NCBI GenBank assembly: GCA_029339195.1 | Contig: JAPTJF010000277.1 | Location: forward strand, 19,788-83,787 | DNA length: 64,000 bases | Direction of reading: 5' to 3' | From: Micractinium sp. NFX-FRZ | Taxonomy: Eukaryota > Chlorophyta > Trebouxiophyceae > Chlorellales > Chlorellaceae | In this document: positions 46,638 through 58,386 of the stretch, piece by piece | Numbering within the stretch: position 1 is the stretch's first letter | Layout: each line of letters opens with the position of its first letter | Position numbers and translations under genes: made by a program | The notes under the pieces: generated by a model | Database searches by the model: none | Told to the model about the DNA's origin: nothing | Seen by the model: the letters and a program-made list of their open reading frames with translations, nothing else

Positions 46638-48248
46638 TCATGCAAGGCGGTACTTCAAGAAAATGGCTGCGCCGCTCTTGCCCTTGCCCGCCTTGTTGAG
46701 GGAGCCAGTGCCGGCAGGCCGTGCGGATGCCACCCTGAAGGCTGCCATGTCCCCCATGTTGCCGTCCTTGACAGTGCCCAGCGCCTGCACCGTGGTGCCG
46801 CCCCCCAGCTGGGGCGCCAGTATCAGCTGCTTGGCAATGCGCTGCTCCATGGGGCGCTGAGCATCGTGCAGCAGCAGCACCACGTCGTCCTGAAAGGAGG
46901 GGGGTGCGTGGCAGGGGGTCAGGTTAGGAGAGAAGGGAAAGGAGGTGGCAGGTGGGCGAGGTGCCTCAGGGTGGTGGCTGAATGGCCGCATTTAGGGGAG
47001 AGCTGGATGTGCACAGCGTGCGGGCACCAGCAGGCACAACAGGCGGGCGCACCAGGCGGCCACAGCCGGCGCAGCAGGCGGGCACAACAGGCACATGGGT
47101 TCACATGCCGGCAGCAGCCTCAAGCAATCAATCAATAACATTTCAAGTCCATGGGGAGCCAGCATTGTTCTCTCAACCAAACACACACACACACACACTC
47201 GATCCCCCCCAGCTCACCACTTTGCCCTCCTCAATGCACTGCCTGGCCCTCTGCAGTGCGTAGTAGCTGCTCTCCAGCCGGGCTGCAGGCGGGCAGGCAG
47301 GCAGGCGGGCAGAGGAAGGAGCTGAGGAGGCTCCTGCGGTGCGCACGGGCAATTTCAGACAAGGAGAGCGCAGCACTGGCAGCACGATGCATAAGCAGCA
47401 GCCAGGGTTGCAGCAGAGAGGCTGGCGGCATTGGAAGCATGCTGGGCAAAGTGAGGGTGGCTGAGTCCCAGCGCCCCCCACCTGGCTGCCCGCTGGCCCC
47501 TGTGCCGGGTGGGCCGTCGATGAGGATGACGTCAAAGCACTCGCTGTCCACCTCGGCAGGCGTGTCCATGAGCCAGGGGCTGGCCAGGAAAGAATCGGCC
47601 TCCTCCGCCTTGCCGCGGTAGCTCACCAAGTGGACCTGGCGGGGGGGGGGAGGGGGGAGGGGGCGGGGTGGTGGAATGGCGGGGTGGGATGTTTGCTGTC
47701 AGGGCTGGTCGGAGGTGAGCATTGCCGGTGCACAGGCAGCTGCCCCCGCGGGCCGGCTGGCGATACACAGGCTGCACCGCCGCTGATGCAGGCTGCCCCG
47801 GCCGGAGGTGGCAACGCCATCTTCGTAGTGAATGGTGGATGGTATCCCAGCCACCCATGCAGAGCGGGCCTCACCTCCAGAAACGCGTGGTTCCCTCGCA
47901 GCGAATCAATCTGAGGCAGAGAGCTCTCCAAGAAGGCGGTACGCCCTGCAGGGGGGCGGGAAGGAAGAAAGATGTGGAGCAACATTCACCCTTCAGTATT
48001 GGTCAGAAGGCAGACGGGAGGGGATGCTCGCCTTGCCCGCCCAGCTACCCAGCCAGCTACCGTGTGTCTTGTGGGCCCCGCCACGGGCACAAGCGAGCGG
48101 GAGGGCTCACCTAGGCAGTTCACTTGCATCAGGGCGTCCGACAGCTCAGCATAGCCAAACACTAGGAAGCGGGCGGGGCGCTCGCGCGCCAAGGTTTGCT
48201 CCTGTATGAAGGCAGCCACCCAGAGCAGCTGGGCCTGGCTGAGCTGCC
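46126..48248. repeat. Segmental duplication, copy 1
   Basis: Same-orientation duplicate of 61659-63850. Exon sequences are nearly identical. Introns and 3' flank are recognisable but diverged; for example, the flank shares GGGCAGCCTCTTTGCAGGGC. The copies lie about 15.5 kb apart with two unrelated genes between them. Confidence 0.88.
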
Positions 48249-48489
48249 GCCCGCGCTCGGAGGCCGCCTGCACAATGTCGCCGTAATGGAAGCAGGCAGA
48301 GCTCAACAGGCGCTGCCGGAATGCATCTGCCGCCTTGATAGCCGTATCAGCCGCAGCAGTTCGTCCGCGCGACAGACTTATGCCCAGCCAGATGCCGGAA
48401 AGGGTGGTGAGCGCGGCGGCTGCCAGAGTAGCTGGGCGCAAGGCCCCGCCGCCGCCATGCCGCCGCTTGAAGAGGGGCGACGAAATCAT
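46638..48489 (-). CDS. DUF579 / glucuronoxylan methyltransferase-like protein (intact copy)
   Basis: Five exons (48111-48489, 47875-47945, 47482-47635, 47218-47282, 46638-46889) give 306 aa. A basic start (MISSPLFKRRHGG) precedes a hydrophobic segment (about 20-38, LAAAALTTLSGIWLGISLS), as in Golgi type II proteins. The catalytic-type domain follows plant IRX15/GXM in order: FLVFGYAELSDALMQVN (SAM-binding-like FLVFGxG block), RTAFLES, VSYRGKAEEADSFL, DVILIDGPPGTGASGQ and VVLLLHDAQRPMEQRIAKQ. Plant relatives O-methylate glucuronic acid side chains of xylan or affect xylan length. In an alga the substrate is probably another wall or matrix polysaccharide; this is inference. A second, 5'-truncated copy lies at 62192-63854. 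Confidence 0.82.
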
Positions 48490-49238
48490 CCGCTGCAGGG
48501 GGGTCGGGTCAGGTCAATTGCTTTAACAGACTGTTTGCAGGCAGAGTTCGCGTCGGAGTAGGCCTCTAAGTGAGCTTTCACGGAGCCTTGCCAGCTTAGG
48601 GCTGGCCGAACAATAAACAGGCTGCGCACCTACGCAAGCCTTCAGGTGCCACGAATTTGTCTATACCAGTGCGTGCAAGGGCGGTGCCGCCCCTCATGTC
48701 CCTGCTCCCGGTTCTGGCATCCCGGCTGAGGTGGAAGCAGCCCTGGGCTTCCCCCTCCGGACTGTTGTCCTGGATGGAAAGAGCTGACCCAAGGGGTGCG
48801 TGATTCGGCTCGCAAGAGGCGCATCGGACCATGTGTCGGCCGTGCGGGGGCTGGGCTGCTAGCAGCAGGCTGTGCATGAGCGGGTGGCGGCGGGCTCCCC
48901 TGCCAGCAGCGGCAGAGTATCCCAAGCGGGCAGCAGCCACATTGAAATAGCCCCACATTACTAGCGGGCTTTGCGTTGCTACGCAGCTGAGCGTCGGTCC
49001 CGACCAACCTGGGGGCAACCAGTGTGTGTAAGCAGTATAGTTCCTGTTTGGCAGGCATCCACCTGCCCAGCAATGGGAGGAGTCCCCCGATCTGTGTGGC
49101 CCGCCTGCACCACACGTGCTGGTGCGGCTGGCGCAGTTCCATCGGCAGCTGCACAATGCTGCCATCAACTAAACCTACATGCATTCATGCCTTTGGGCCG
49201 TCACTGAACGAACCCCTGTTGCATTGCACTGTCAATTG

Positions 49239-49272
<34 letters not shown>

Positions 49273-50741
49273 AGCTGGCCATTCTGTCCACTCGGGCAGG
49301 CCGTCCGGCCAGATGGGTAGACTCTCTGAGAGCTTCCATGCAGCCCTGTCGGGTCCAGTCTTGCCCCGCAGGCAGGTGACACTCTTCCAACCCGCTGCTG
49401 CCACCGCTGGACCCCGCGGCCGCCCCCGTCGGACCTGCCGCCAGGCCTCCCGCTTCCCGGTGTGCCTGCTGCGCCCGCCCCGCTTCCGGGCAATCCCTGC
49501 CACCCCCTCCCACCTCCCCATATATATCCTCCGTGCTCACCACTGTCATGGCATGCCTGCGACGCTTGCCCCTCTCCCCTGCACACCTGAACGCCGTCGA
49601 ATGCGGCGCCCGCCGTCGCCAGCTTAGCCAGCCGATGGCTGCGCCGAGACGCCGCTGCCAGCTGCGGGGCCGGTCACTTGTGCAACAGCTACATCGTAAC
49701 AAGTGGCCCGCAGCGTTTCTAGTCTGAGTTCCACTGTGGCGACATTGGGTGGCGACATTGGGTGGCTTCCAGGGAGGCCCGTTCGGCGCCGACGAGCAGT
49801 AGGGGCCACTTTATAAATGCAGAAGGAGAATGCAGAAGGAGGGGTCAAGCGCACATTGTTCTCTCATGCCTGCTGTGATGCTCTGGCGGCATGCCGCTGG
49901 TACGACGGCGGCGATGCGCATTAACTTGCTGTATGTCTGCCGCGAGAATGCGTGCAGCTCAGGATATGCGTGTTCGTTGGATTCTACTGTTGAGTTGAGA
50001 ACAGCAAAACAAGAGGGCGCACCGGTGTTGCATATGGGCTGCAGTGTGCAACGGCCGCACTAGTGCCGTCAGGCCGGCAGTGACTCATGCCCATGCCTGA
50101 CTGCAGGCCGATGTTGCTGCGGCGTTTGCCTGCTCACACCGCTTCGAGTGCAAGGTCTGGGAACGCAATTTAAGGGCACAGAACACCTGGAGACCGGTTC
50201 ACCCTGGCTGGTCCTTTCCGGCCTCCCACCTGCCGTGCGCTGCCGCCCGGCACAGAGCTGCTGTTGGCTTGCCCAACATTGTGTCGGTGTTCTAGCAGGA
50301 CACCAAGTGTGCCAGGCGCAGATGAAGATTCACCACGGAAAACGGATGGCAAGCAGCTCCTGCAGCAGGACGAAGGCCAGTCCAGGCTGCCCCGAGACGA
50401 CCAGCGGCACAGTTCCCCCGCTTGGGTCCCCCACGCAGCGTGGGACAATTGGAGGGGGGTAGCTCACAGCTGTGCAATCCTGCCACGGTCACCAGCCTGC
50501 AACCCACCTGATCTGATCTAAAACCATACAACCAAAGCTCAAATGCCACAGGTAAAGTGCTGCCCGCCGCCCGCACAATCAGGAGGAACCAAACAAGATC
50601 TGGCACAGTTTGCTCGGGCATTCATTACTTCCGCCCTGTGCCCGCCCGCCCACCCATGGCCCGCGCCTGCAAGCCATTTGAGGCCCCCAGAGCGCAAGAG
50701 CCTGGCCGAGCAGAAGGGGACCGGGAATCGGCCAGTGCGGC
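48490..50741. other. Divergent intergenic region with GCCA repeat
   Basis: 2.25 kb between the DUF579 ATG (-) and the kinase ATG (+). It holds a (CCAG)n tetranucleotide tract at 49239-49272. Minus-strand open frames at 48596-49168 and 49232-49702 lack homology and splice support, so I do not call them genes. Confidence 0.45.
49239..49272. repeat. (GCCA)n microsatellite
   Basis: About eight consecutive CCAG/GCCA units in intergenic DNA. Confidence 0.85.
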
Positions 50742-53700
50742 ATGGGCCAGTGCGGGTCCAAGCTTGGTGGCGGCCAGTGCGAGGTGAGAAGCTTCCAGGC
50801 GCCACGGCGCGGGGAGCGCGCAAACTGTCACTACACCCTGCTCACTGCCCGCCCTCCGCCGCCCGCCGCTACTGCGCCGCCCACCGCCCGCGTGCCCCAC
50901 TTCATGCGCCTCCACATCCCTCCCGCAGGCCACGGTTGCGCCGCAATACATTGAGTCGTCAGGCCCTCGCTTGGACGCGAGCAGCGATGCCAAGTTGGCG
51001 GGCGGCAAGCTTGAGTCGTCGGCCACCGCAGGCGGCGGCGGCGAGGACGGTCCCGTAATGCTGCTCAACACACGTGAATTTGAGGTGGAGGAGGAGCGGG
51101 AGGGGGCGGTCCAGGCGTTGGGGCAGGTAGACACGCCCGTGGATGACCCCCGATTCAACGCCATCACCAGGTGGGTGCTGGGCGCGCCGGGCGCTGGGTG
51201 CTGAGGTACTGCGGACGCTTGGGTGCTGGGTGCTCAGGAGGTGCCCCGGCTGGCACGCAAAAGGTGGGGGCTGCATGGCAGGCTGGAGTGCAGCAGTGGC
51301 GCCTTTCAAGCAGCTTGCGTTTAAAGACGCGGTGCTGCGCTGCTGCCCAGTCAGCGCCCTCGTTGTGCACAGCATGGGCTTGCTTTTGGGCGGCAATCCA
51401 CCTGACCCCTGCTGGCTGGCCTCCTGTTGCCCCTCATTGTCACCTCTTTGCACGCAGGCTGATGGCCTCCGTCTTCAACACCCCTGTCGCCCACATCAAT
51501 CTCATCACTGAAGACCGTGTGTGGTTCAAGGTGCGTGTGCTGCCTGGCGCAGCCCAGCTGCCGCCGACACCTGCCGTGCGCTCTGCCGCTCCTGCCACAG
51601 CTGCTGCCTGCCCCGGTCGGCTGCTGCAAGGTATCGTGTGTGTTTGGTGTGTGCACTGCGCCAGCCTGGGAAGCCTAGGCTGCGATATCTGCCCGCGCTT
51701 GCGCCGCCTGGGTGCAGTCTGGCGGGCAGGCGGTCGCCCACCCGACGCTCTCCGCCGGTGTTGCACCCTTTCCGCTGGCTTGGCCTGCCCTGCAGAGCAA
51801 AGTCGGCCCGTTTGGCACGTACGTGCCGCGGGAGGCCGCCCTGTGCAACTACATCAACGTGCCAAACACGCCAGAGGGTGAGGCGGCCGGGCCGGCGCAC
51901 AGGGTGGGGCAGCTGGGTGGGCCCAAGGAGTGGGACCTGGGTGGCTTCAAAAAGGGGCGGGCGGCTGGGTGGGCCTGGAGGGCGGGCCGTCTACAGGTAA
52001 GTGCATCTTTAGGGAGGTGTGTGCTCGGCGTTGGCAGCATCGCAAGTGTGCTTATGCACGCGGGCGGCGGCCGAGCCTGCGACGAGCTTGCCGCATGCGC
52101 ATGCGCTGCCCTTTGGCAAGGGTCTTGGGACTGCCCCTCCTGCTTGCCAACAGCACCACCGCCCACACATCGCGATGTGTTGCCCCTCCCTGCCTCCGCC
52201 CACAGGCACGTTGCCCACGCACCTGGCTCTGCCCTGCCCTCGGCCCCTGACCCTGCCCTCAACCCCTGCCTGCAGTGCTGGTCACCGAGGACGCCTCTGA
52301 GGACGCTCGGTTCAGCAGCAACCCATACGTCGTGGGCGAGCCCTTCCTCAAATTCTACGCAGGTGCGGGCACCCGGTTGGTGGCGCCGGGCAGAGGCGCT
52401 TGCTGGTGCTGCTGGTGCTGGGCACAGCCTGCGGGGCAGGCTGCCTGCTGCACCTCTTGCCGCAGCATTGCTTGCCCCTCCTTTGCTCACCTCGGCCCCC
52501 CGCCCCCGCCGCATGCGCCGGCCTGCAGGAGCTCCGTTGGTGGGCCGCAGTGAGTGCCGGCTGGGCCCCCGCCGCTTGCTTGCTTGCTGGGCGGGCGGGC
52601 GCGGGCGCCCTGCCTGCCTGCCTGCCTTCCTGCCTGACTCAGCGTGGGCTACACGCATCACAGGCTTGTGCTGCTGGTTGAATTGCATTCATTGAAGGCT
52701 GCCTGCCTGACTGAGTGAGGCCGTAGCCAAGGGCGCCGCAGACTGTCCGCTGCCAGAGGAGAGCTGCACCCCTTGCTCCCGACTGCCGGCACCCGCACAC
52801 CTGCCAGGCAGTGCCCTCGCTCATCCACCGGTGCTAATGCAACTGCGCTCTGCCCTGCCTCGCCCCCTCCCCATGCCATCGCAACCTCGCAGACGGCCTG
52901 CGCTACGGCACGCTGTGTGTGGTGGACCTCAAGCGGCGCAGCTTCAGCGCAGAGATGTATGCGCTGCTCTGCAACTTTGCAAACCTGGCAGTGCAAGGCA
53001 AGGCAGGGTGGGCTGCGGGTTGGGGGCCGTGGAGGCCGAGGTGTTGCATGCGATGATGCGATCTCTTGCTGCAGCTTCGCAAACCTGGCGGTGCAAGGTG
53101 GGAAAGACAAGGCAGGTGGTCTGGCCTCGCATGTGGCGCCGCCCCCTGAACCTGCAGCCTGCCTGCCCTGCACGCTGCCTGCCTGACAGCTTGCCTGCCT
53201 GCCCTGCGCGCAGCCTGCCTGACAGCCCTTGCCTCCCCTCCCCTTGATCATCCTTTCTTGCTCTGCAGAGCTGGAGCGTGACGTGGCGTGGATGCAGGAG
53301 GTGCAGGGGGAGGCGGCGGCTCTGGCAGAGGGGCAGCAGCGCATCCAACAGATGGTGGCCTCCGCCACTAGTGAGTGCGTGTGGGGATGGCAAGGGCGTG
53401 GGGGGTGGATGGGGTGGAAGAGGGTGTGTGTGACGTGGAGGGCAGCAGCGCATCCAACAGATGGTGGCCTCCGCCCCGAGTGAGCCGAGGGACAGGGGGT
53501 TGAGGAATGCCAGAAAAAACAAGCACAGACAGAGAGGGGCATCCCAGTGCAGCTGCCCCACCAGGGGTGCAGGGCTGTGTGTGGGGCGAGCAGGGCTGGG
53601 CTGCAGCGCCACGCCCACCGGTGGCGTGCCGCATGCCCCTGCATTCCCCTGGAAGCGCTGCTTCCCGCTGGTCACCCCACATGCATGCACCTGCCCTGCG

Positions 53701-56700
53701 CTGCGCCACCCTGCCCCGCCCTGCCTTGTGATGTGCCCTGCCCCGCCCTGGCCTCACCTGCCCCGCCCAGCCCCGCCCTCCCTGGCCCCCTGTTTGCCTG
53801 CAGGCGCTGTGGCGCTGGTGGACGTCCGCTCCCGCGCCTGGCCGCTGCTCTACGCCAACGACTCGTTTGCCTGGGAGGAGGGCTGCGGCAGCGCAGAGGA
53901 GCTGTCTGGGGCGGGCGGATTCTGGGACCTGTTTGAGCCAGCGGGGAGCGGGAAGGAGGTGCGGGGAGCAGGGGAGAGGCGGCATGGGGAGGGGGCCGCT
54001 GGCTGGCTTGGCGGCTGGCTGCCGTGTGTGGGTTGGCCGGCACAGGGTGGGTGCGGAGCATGCTGAGAGGCAGCAGTCACGCCTGTATGCCTGCCTGCTT
54101 GCCTGCCTGTCTACCCACCTTTCCCTCTCGTCCCCAAACGCGCTCACCGCTGCCGCCCCCCCACCGCTGCTGCCCCGCCCGCCGCCGCAGGCAGAGGAGG
54201 CGAGGAGGGCGTTGGATGCAGCGGTGGCGGCTGGCCGCCCCGCCCGCGCTGACGTGGCCTGCAAGCGCAGCGGGCGCGTCGTGACGGTGGTACTGCGCCC
54301 CGGCTCCTCCGACCAGCTGCAGCCCACCAAGGCCATCGGCATTCCAAATTGGGTGCCTTCTGAGAAGGCGCCCCACATGGGCTGCCACGCCGGTGGGTGC
54401 GACCCCGGGGGCGGAGCGGGGGCCGGTTGTTGCGACCGGCGCCTGCGCCTGGCTGAGGCAACACTGGCTGCATGCTGGGGGGGGCTGAGCTGCCGTGAGC
54501 TGCTTCCACTGCCTGCCAAGGCTGCCTGACCCCGCACAGCTGCAGGCGCCGCCGAGTTTCCCACCCACCGCTCCTGTCCAGCCGACAACAGTCTGCCCCC
54601 GCTGCCGCTGCCCTGCCGCCCCCGCCTGCAGGCGCCCTGCCAGGCGGGCTGGACTCTGGCGGCGACGTGTTTGAGGGCCCCGCTGCCCCCGCCGAGGGAG
54701 CATCCTCCCCGCAGCTTGCCGCCTGCTTCTGGTTTGTCGAGGTGGAGGGCTCCGCCCCCGGCACGCCCGCCCTAGGCTCTGCTGGCAGTGTGGCGTCCTC
54801 CGCCCCCGGCGCGCCCGGCACGCCCGTCGGCGGCGACGCCGAGGCGCCCCGCACAGCCGGCCGCCGCGCGGCGCTGCGCAGCTTCTCTTCAGAGCCGCTT
54901 CCGGGGCTGCTGGAGGGGCTGGAGATGGGGCCCCTGGTGGGGTCGGGCTCCTTTGGGCGCGTGTATCGCGGCCTGTGGCAGGGCCGTGTGGTGGCCGTCA
55001 AGGTCATCGACTGCACCCACAACTGCCAGGTGTGCTGGGAGGACGTGTGCTTGTGCTTGTGCTTGTGCGTGCGCGTGTGGCTGGGGAGTGTGCGGCAGGT
55101 GCGCAGGGCAGAGAGGCTGGCAGGCAAGGCAGAGAGGCTGGCGGGCAGGGCAGAGAGGCTGGGGCCGAAACGTGGGCCGGCTTGGGGGGCAAGGGATCGA
55201 GCGCAGGCGCACATCTGCGATGCCTGGGTGCATGCTGCCCTTCTCAGCCTGCCCGCCCCGCCCTGCCCAGCCTTACACTGCCTGGCTCACAGCCTCCCCC
55301 GCCACGCCCCCGCCTTTACTATTGTCTTGCCTGTTGTCTTGCCCTGCCCGCTTCCCTGCCTGCCCTCCACGCAGCCTGGCTCTACGGACGTGGCCGAGGT
55401 GGCGGTGAGGGAGGCTGAGCTGTCCAAGAGCCTGGACCACCCATGCATCGTCAAGGTGGGGAAAAGGGAATGTACAAAAAAATGTCTGCGGCTCGTGTTA
55501 AACTTTGTAGGCCCCAGCCAAGCAGGGAAGGGGGCAGGGGGGATGCCGGACAGGCTGGCCACCACGCCGTGCCTGGTGCGAGGGGTGGGAGGCAGACACA
55601 CAAGCACATGCTTGTGGGCAAGAGGCGCGCAGCAGCCCACTGCAATTCTAGCTTGTTGTGAGGCCCCTTGGCAGGTGGCTCCCCCAGAGCTGTTGATCCT
55701 ACGTGTGCATTGCTAGCCCGTTCTGCCTTTGTAAACTTGTTGCTGCCCTGCCCTGCCCTGTCTGCCTGCGCGCCTGCAGACGTTTGAGTATGCCATGAAG
55801 GCGGGCAGCACGCTGTGGATGGTGCAGCAGATGTGCAATCACGGCACGCTCATCGAGGCAGGCACGTGGGGCGGGCCGCTGGAGGCGGGCGGTGTGGCGG
55901 GGTGGCATAGTTGCGGCGGCGGCAGGATTGGGCCCAACTTCCGTGCCGCAGCTTGCAGTGGGTGGAGGGCGCCATGCATTCCAGCAATGCAGCCTGCCCC
56001 AGCACCGTGCTTCTTGCCCTGCCTGCCTGCTCAACTGCCGGCCTGCCTGCTTGCTAACCTGCCTGCCTGCTCACCTGCCTGCCTGCCTGCTCACCTGCCT
56101 GCCTGCCTGCGCACCTGCCTGCCTGCCTGCGCACCTGCTGCCTGCCTGCGCACCTGCCTGCGTGCCTGCTCACCTGCCTGCCTGCTCACCTGCCGGCCTG
56201 CAGTGGACCGCGGGTGGATGCGCAAGAGTCGGAGCCTGACGGCGCCGCCCGACATGCGCGCTGTGCTGCGCACGCTGCGTGAGGTGGCGGATGGCATGGC
56301 CTTCCTGCACTCCCAGGATGTCCTGCACTGCGACCTCACTGGTGGGTGTGTGCACAAACAGACAGGGGTGCCAGTGGGTGGGTGGGTATTTGAGTAGGAA
56401 AAATCAGGTTCTGCACTGCTGTCTCGCCAGGGGGTGGCTGGCTGGCTGGCTGGCTGAGCAGGGTTGGTTTTGGGGGTGGTGTGCGGGGGCGCGCAGCAGA
56501 CGCACGAGGGCAAGGAGCGGGCGCCCGCCGCTTTCCTGCCCGCGCGCCCGCTCATGCCACTGCTCGGGCGTCCGTTCACCCTCCCATGCTTCCCACCCAA
56601 CCCTGTTCTGTCCTTTCCGCCTTGCGGGCAATGCAGTATGCTGTAGGGTGCTGGAGGCGGCTGAGGCGTAGCAAGGCCTTCCCATGCTGCACATCCAGTC

Positions 56701-58386
56701 CCGCCCTTGCCCACCCGACCTTGTTCCGTCCTTCCACTCTGCAGGCACCAACGTGCTGCTTGAGGCGGTGGAGGCGTCCGAGGATGGCAGAGGCTTCCGT
56801 GCAAAGGTGAGGCAGGCAGGGGGAAAGAAGGGGAGGCCGCGAGGCCAAGGGCGGCCTGCTGAGCCTGCTGAGCCAATGTCACTGGAGCATGCGCTGCACT
56901 GCCGGAAATCACCCGCCCTCGCCCTGCTGCCCCGCTCCGCTCTGCCCTGCTGGGCATGCCGCCTGCTCCCCCTTCTCCTGGCCCCCTTTTCCTGCCCCCT
57001 TCCTCAATCGCAGAAACCTGTGTATGGACCTTTACCCTCCACTTCCTCCCGGTCCCCACCCTCCCCGCAGGTGGGCGATTTTGGGCTGGCACGCGTGGCC
57101 GCGGGCAGCGCCGCCGTCACCGCCACCTTTGGCACCTGCAGCCACATGGCGCCGGAGCTCATGAGCGACGGCCTGCTCACAAAAGCGGCAGGTAAGGAGG
57201 CCCCCCCGCCCGCGCCGTGCCGCTGTGCGCGCTTTGGCGTGACGCTGGGGCGGCTCCTGGCCTCAACCCAGGCGGGGGACTGCTGTGAAGACTAGGCTAG
57301 ACTGGCCTCAGCACCTGCACCGGCAGGCCCTCCAGCTGGGGTGGCACACAGGGAGCGCTGCCTGCCCCTGCTTGCCATGCCGTCTCACTGCCCCGCCTCG
57401 CCTTGCCTGCTCTCTGCCGCACCCCTGCCGCAGACTGCTGGAGCTTCGGGGTGATCATGTGGGAAATGTACTGGTGGGTGCCATCCAGCCGTCCGCTGCT
57501 GCACCGCACCCAGCTTTGCTTGCCTCGCCTGCCTGCCCCGCCCACCTGTACCACTGCGCCTGTGTGCTTCCCTCGCAAACAGTGCCCGCTGCCCCTCTCC
57601 CCTCCCGCCCCGCAGCGGCGTGCGCGCCTACGTGGGCCACCGCATGCCGCACATTGTCTTCCTGGTGACCAGCGGCAAGGGGGCGCTCAAGCTGCCCGAC
57701 GGCGCGCCCGCAGGCTACAACGTGCGTGCCCTGGCAGGGAGGGGAGGGAGGCTGCACTGCTGTGGCATCCCATGCCCCTAGGCAGCTAGCAGCGCTGCGG
57801 GCGGCTCTGGCAGCCCCTGCAGGCATGGGCGGCGTGTGGTGCGCTGGTTCCCGTGTGTGTGGTGCTTGGTGCTGTTTGGTTGCCTTTGGGGCATCCCTGT
57901 TGAGCCTCTGCCATGTGCTGCACCTCAGCTGTACCGCACCCTGCTGCTGATCCTGCTGTGCCTGCTGCCCCGATTCGTGCCTCTCCTTGCAGGCCCTGAT
58001 GCAATCCTGCCTCAACACCAACCACACCCAGCGCCCCAGGTGGGTGAGGGCGGGGCCGGGCGGGTGCACAACCCTTGCATTGCCTGCCTCTCGCCCGCCC
58101 ACCTCACCGCCTCCTCTGTGCCCGCAACTTGTGCCGCTCCTCATCGCACCTCCGCCCCCGCCCCTGCCTCTCTGCCCCTGCCCCCTGAAGCTTTGCTGAG
58201 CTGGTGAGTGCCATAGATGGCCTGCTGGCGGTGGGCGAGGAGGCGACGGTGGCGCCCCCGCCGCCGTCCACCCACGCCGGCGGGCCTTGCAAAGGCGCGG
58301 CCCAATTCGCAGCGGTCGCCGCAGCCCTGGCGGCCCCCTCCTCCACCTCCGCCTCTGTCCCACCGGTGCGCACCCCAGAGCAGTAG
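50742..58386 (+). CDS. Acylated GAF/PAS-like protein kinase
   Basis: Twenty exons (50742-50783, 50929-51170, 51458-51530, 51796-51877, 52276-52362, 52529-52549, 52893-52997, 53269-53370, 53804-53958, 54191-54392, 54632-55029, 55375-55455, 55780-55861, 56204-56341, 56745-56806, 57071-57191, 57434-57473, 57616-57721, 57993-58039, 58191-58386) give 793 aa. MGQCGSKL fits N-myristoylation (Gly2) plus palmitoylation (Cys4), so membrane attachment is likely. A GAF domain follows (about 90-225; FNTPVAHINLITEDRVWFKS, ALCNYINVP, YGTLCVVDLKRRSF), then a short helix and a PAS-like segment (about 252-303; VALVDVRSRAWPLLYANDSF). The kinase domain (about 470-740) has GSGSFGRVYRG, VVAVKVI, the catalytic loop HCDLTGTNVLL and DFGLAR. 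It resembles TKL kinases. The sensed ligand is unknown. Two introns appear to start with GC (52998, 55862). Confidence 0.9.
56030..56203. repeat. (TGCC)n-type pyrimidine microsatellite in kinase intron
   Basis: Dense interrupted TGCCTGCC and CACCTGCC units run right up to the 3' splice site at 56203. Similar tracts occur at about 1670-1745, 13697-13742, 43880-43915 and 52605-52635. They probably serve as, or derive from, polypyrimidine tracts. Confidence 0.8.

Noticed and set aside
48596..49168. 190-residue minus-strand frame upstream of the DUF579 gene
   Set aside because: No motif, no splice logic and no match between overlapping frames; it is left as intergenic.
56030..56203. Regular TGCCTGCC repeats as a CRISPR-like array
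   Set aside because: They are simple tetranucleotide repeats without unique spacers, inside a eukaryotic intron at a polypyrimidine tract.
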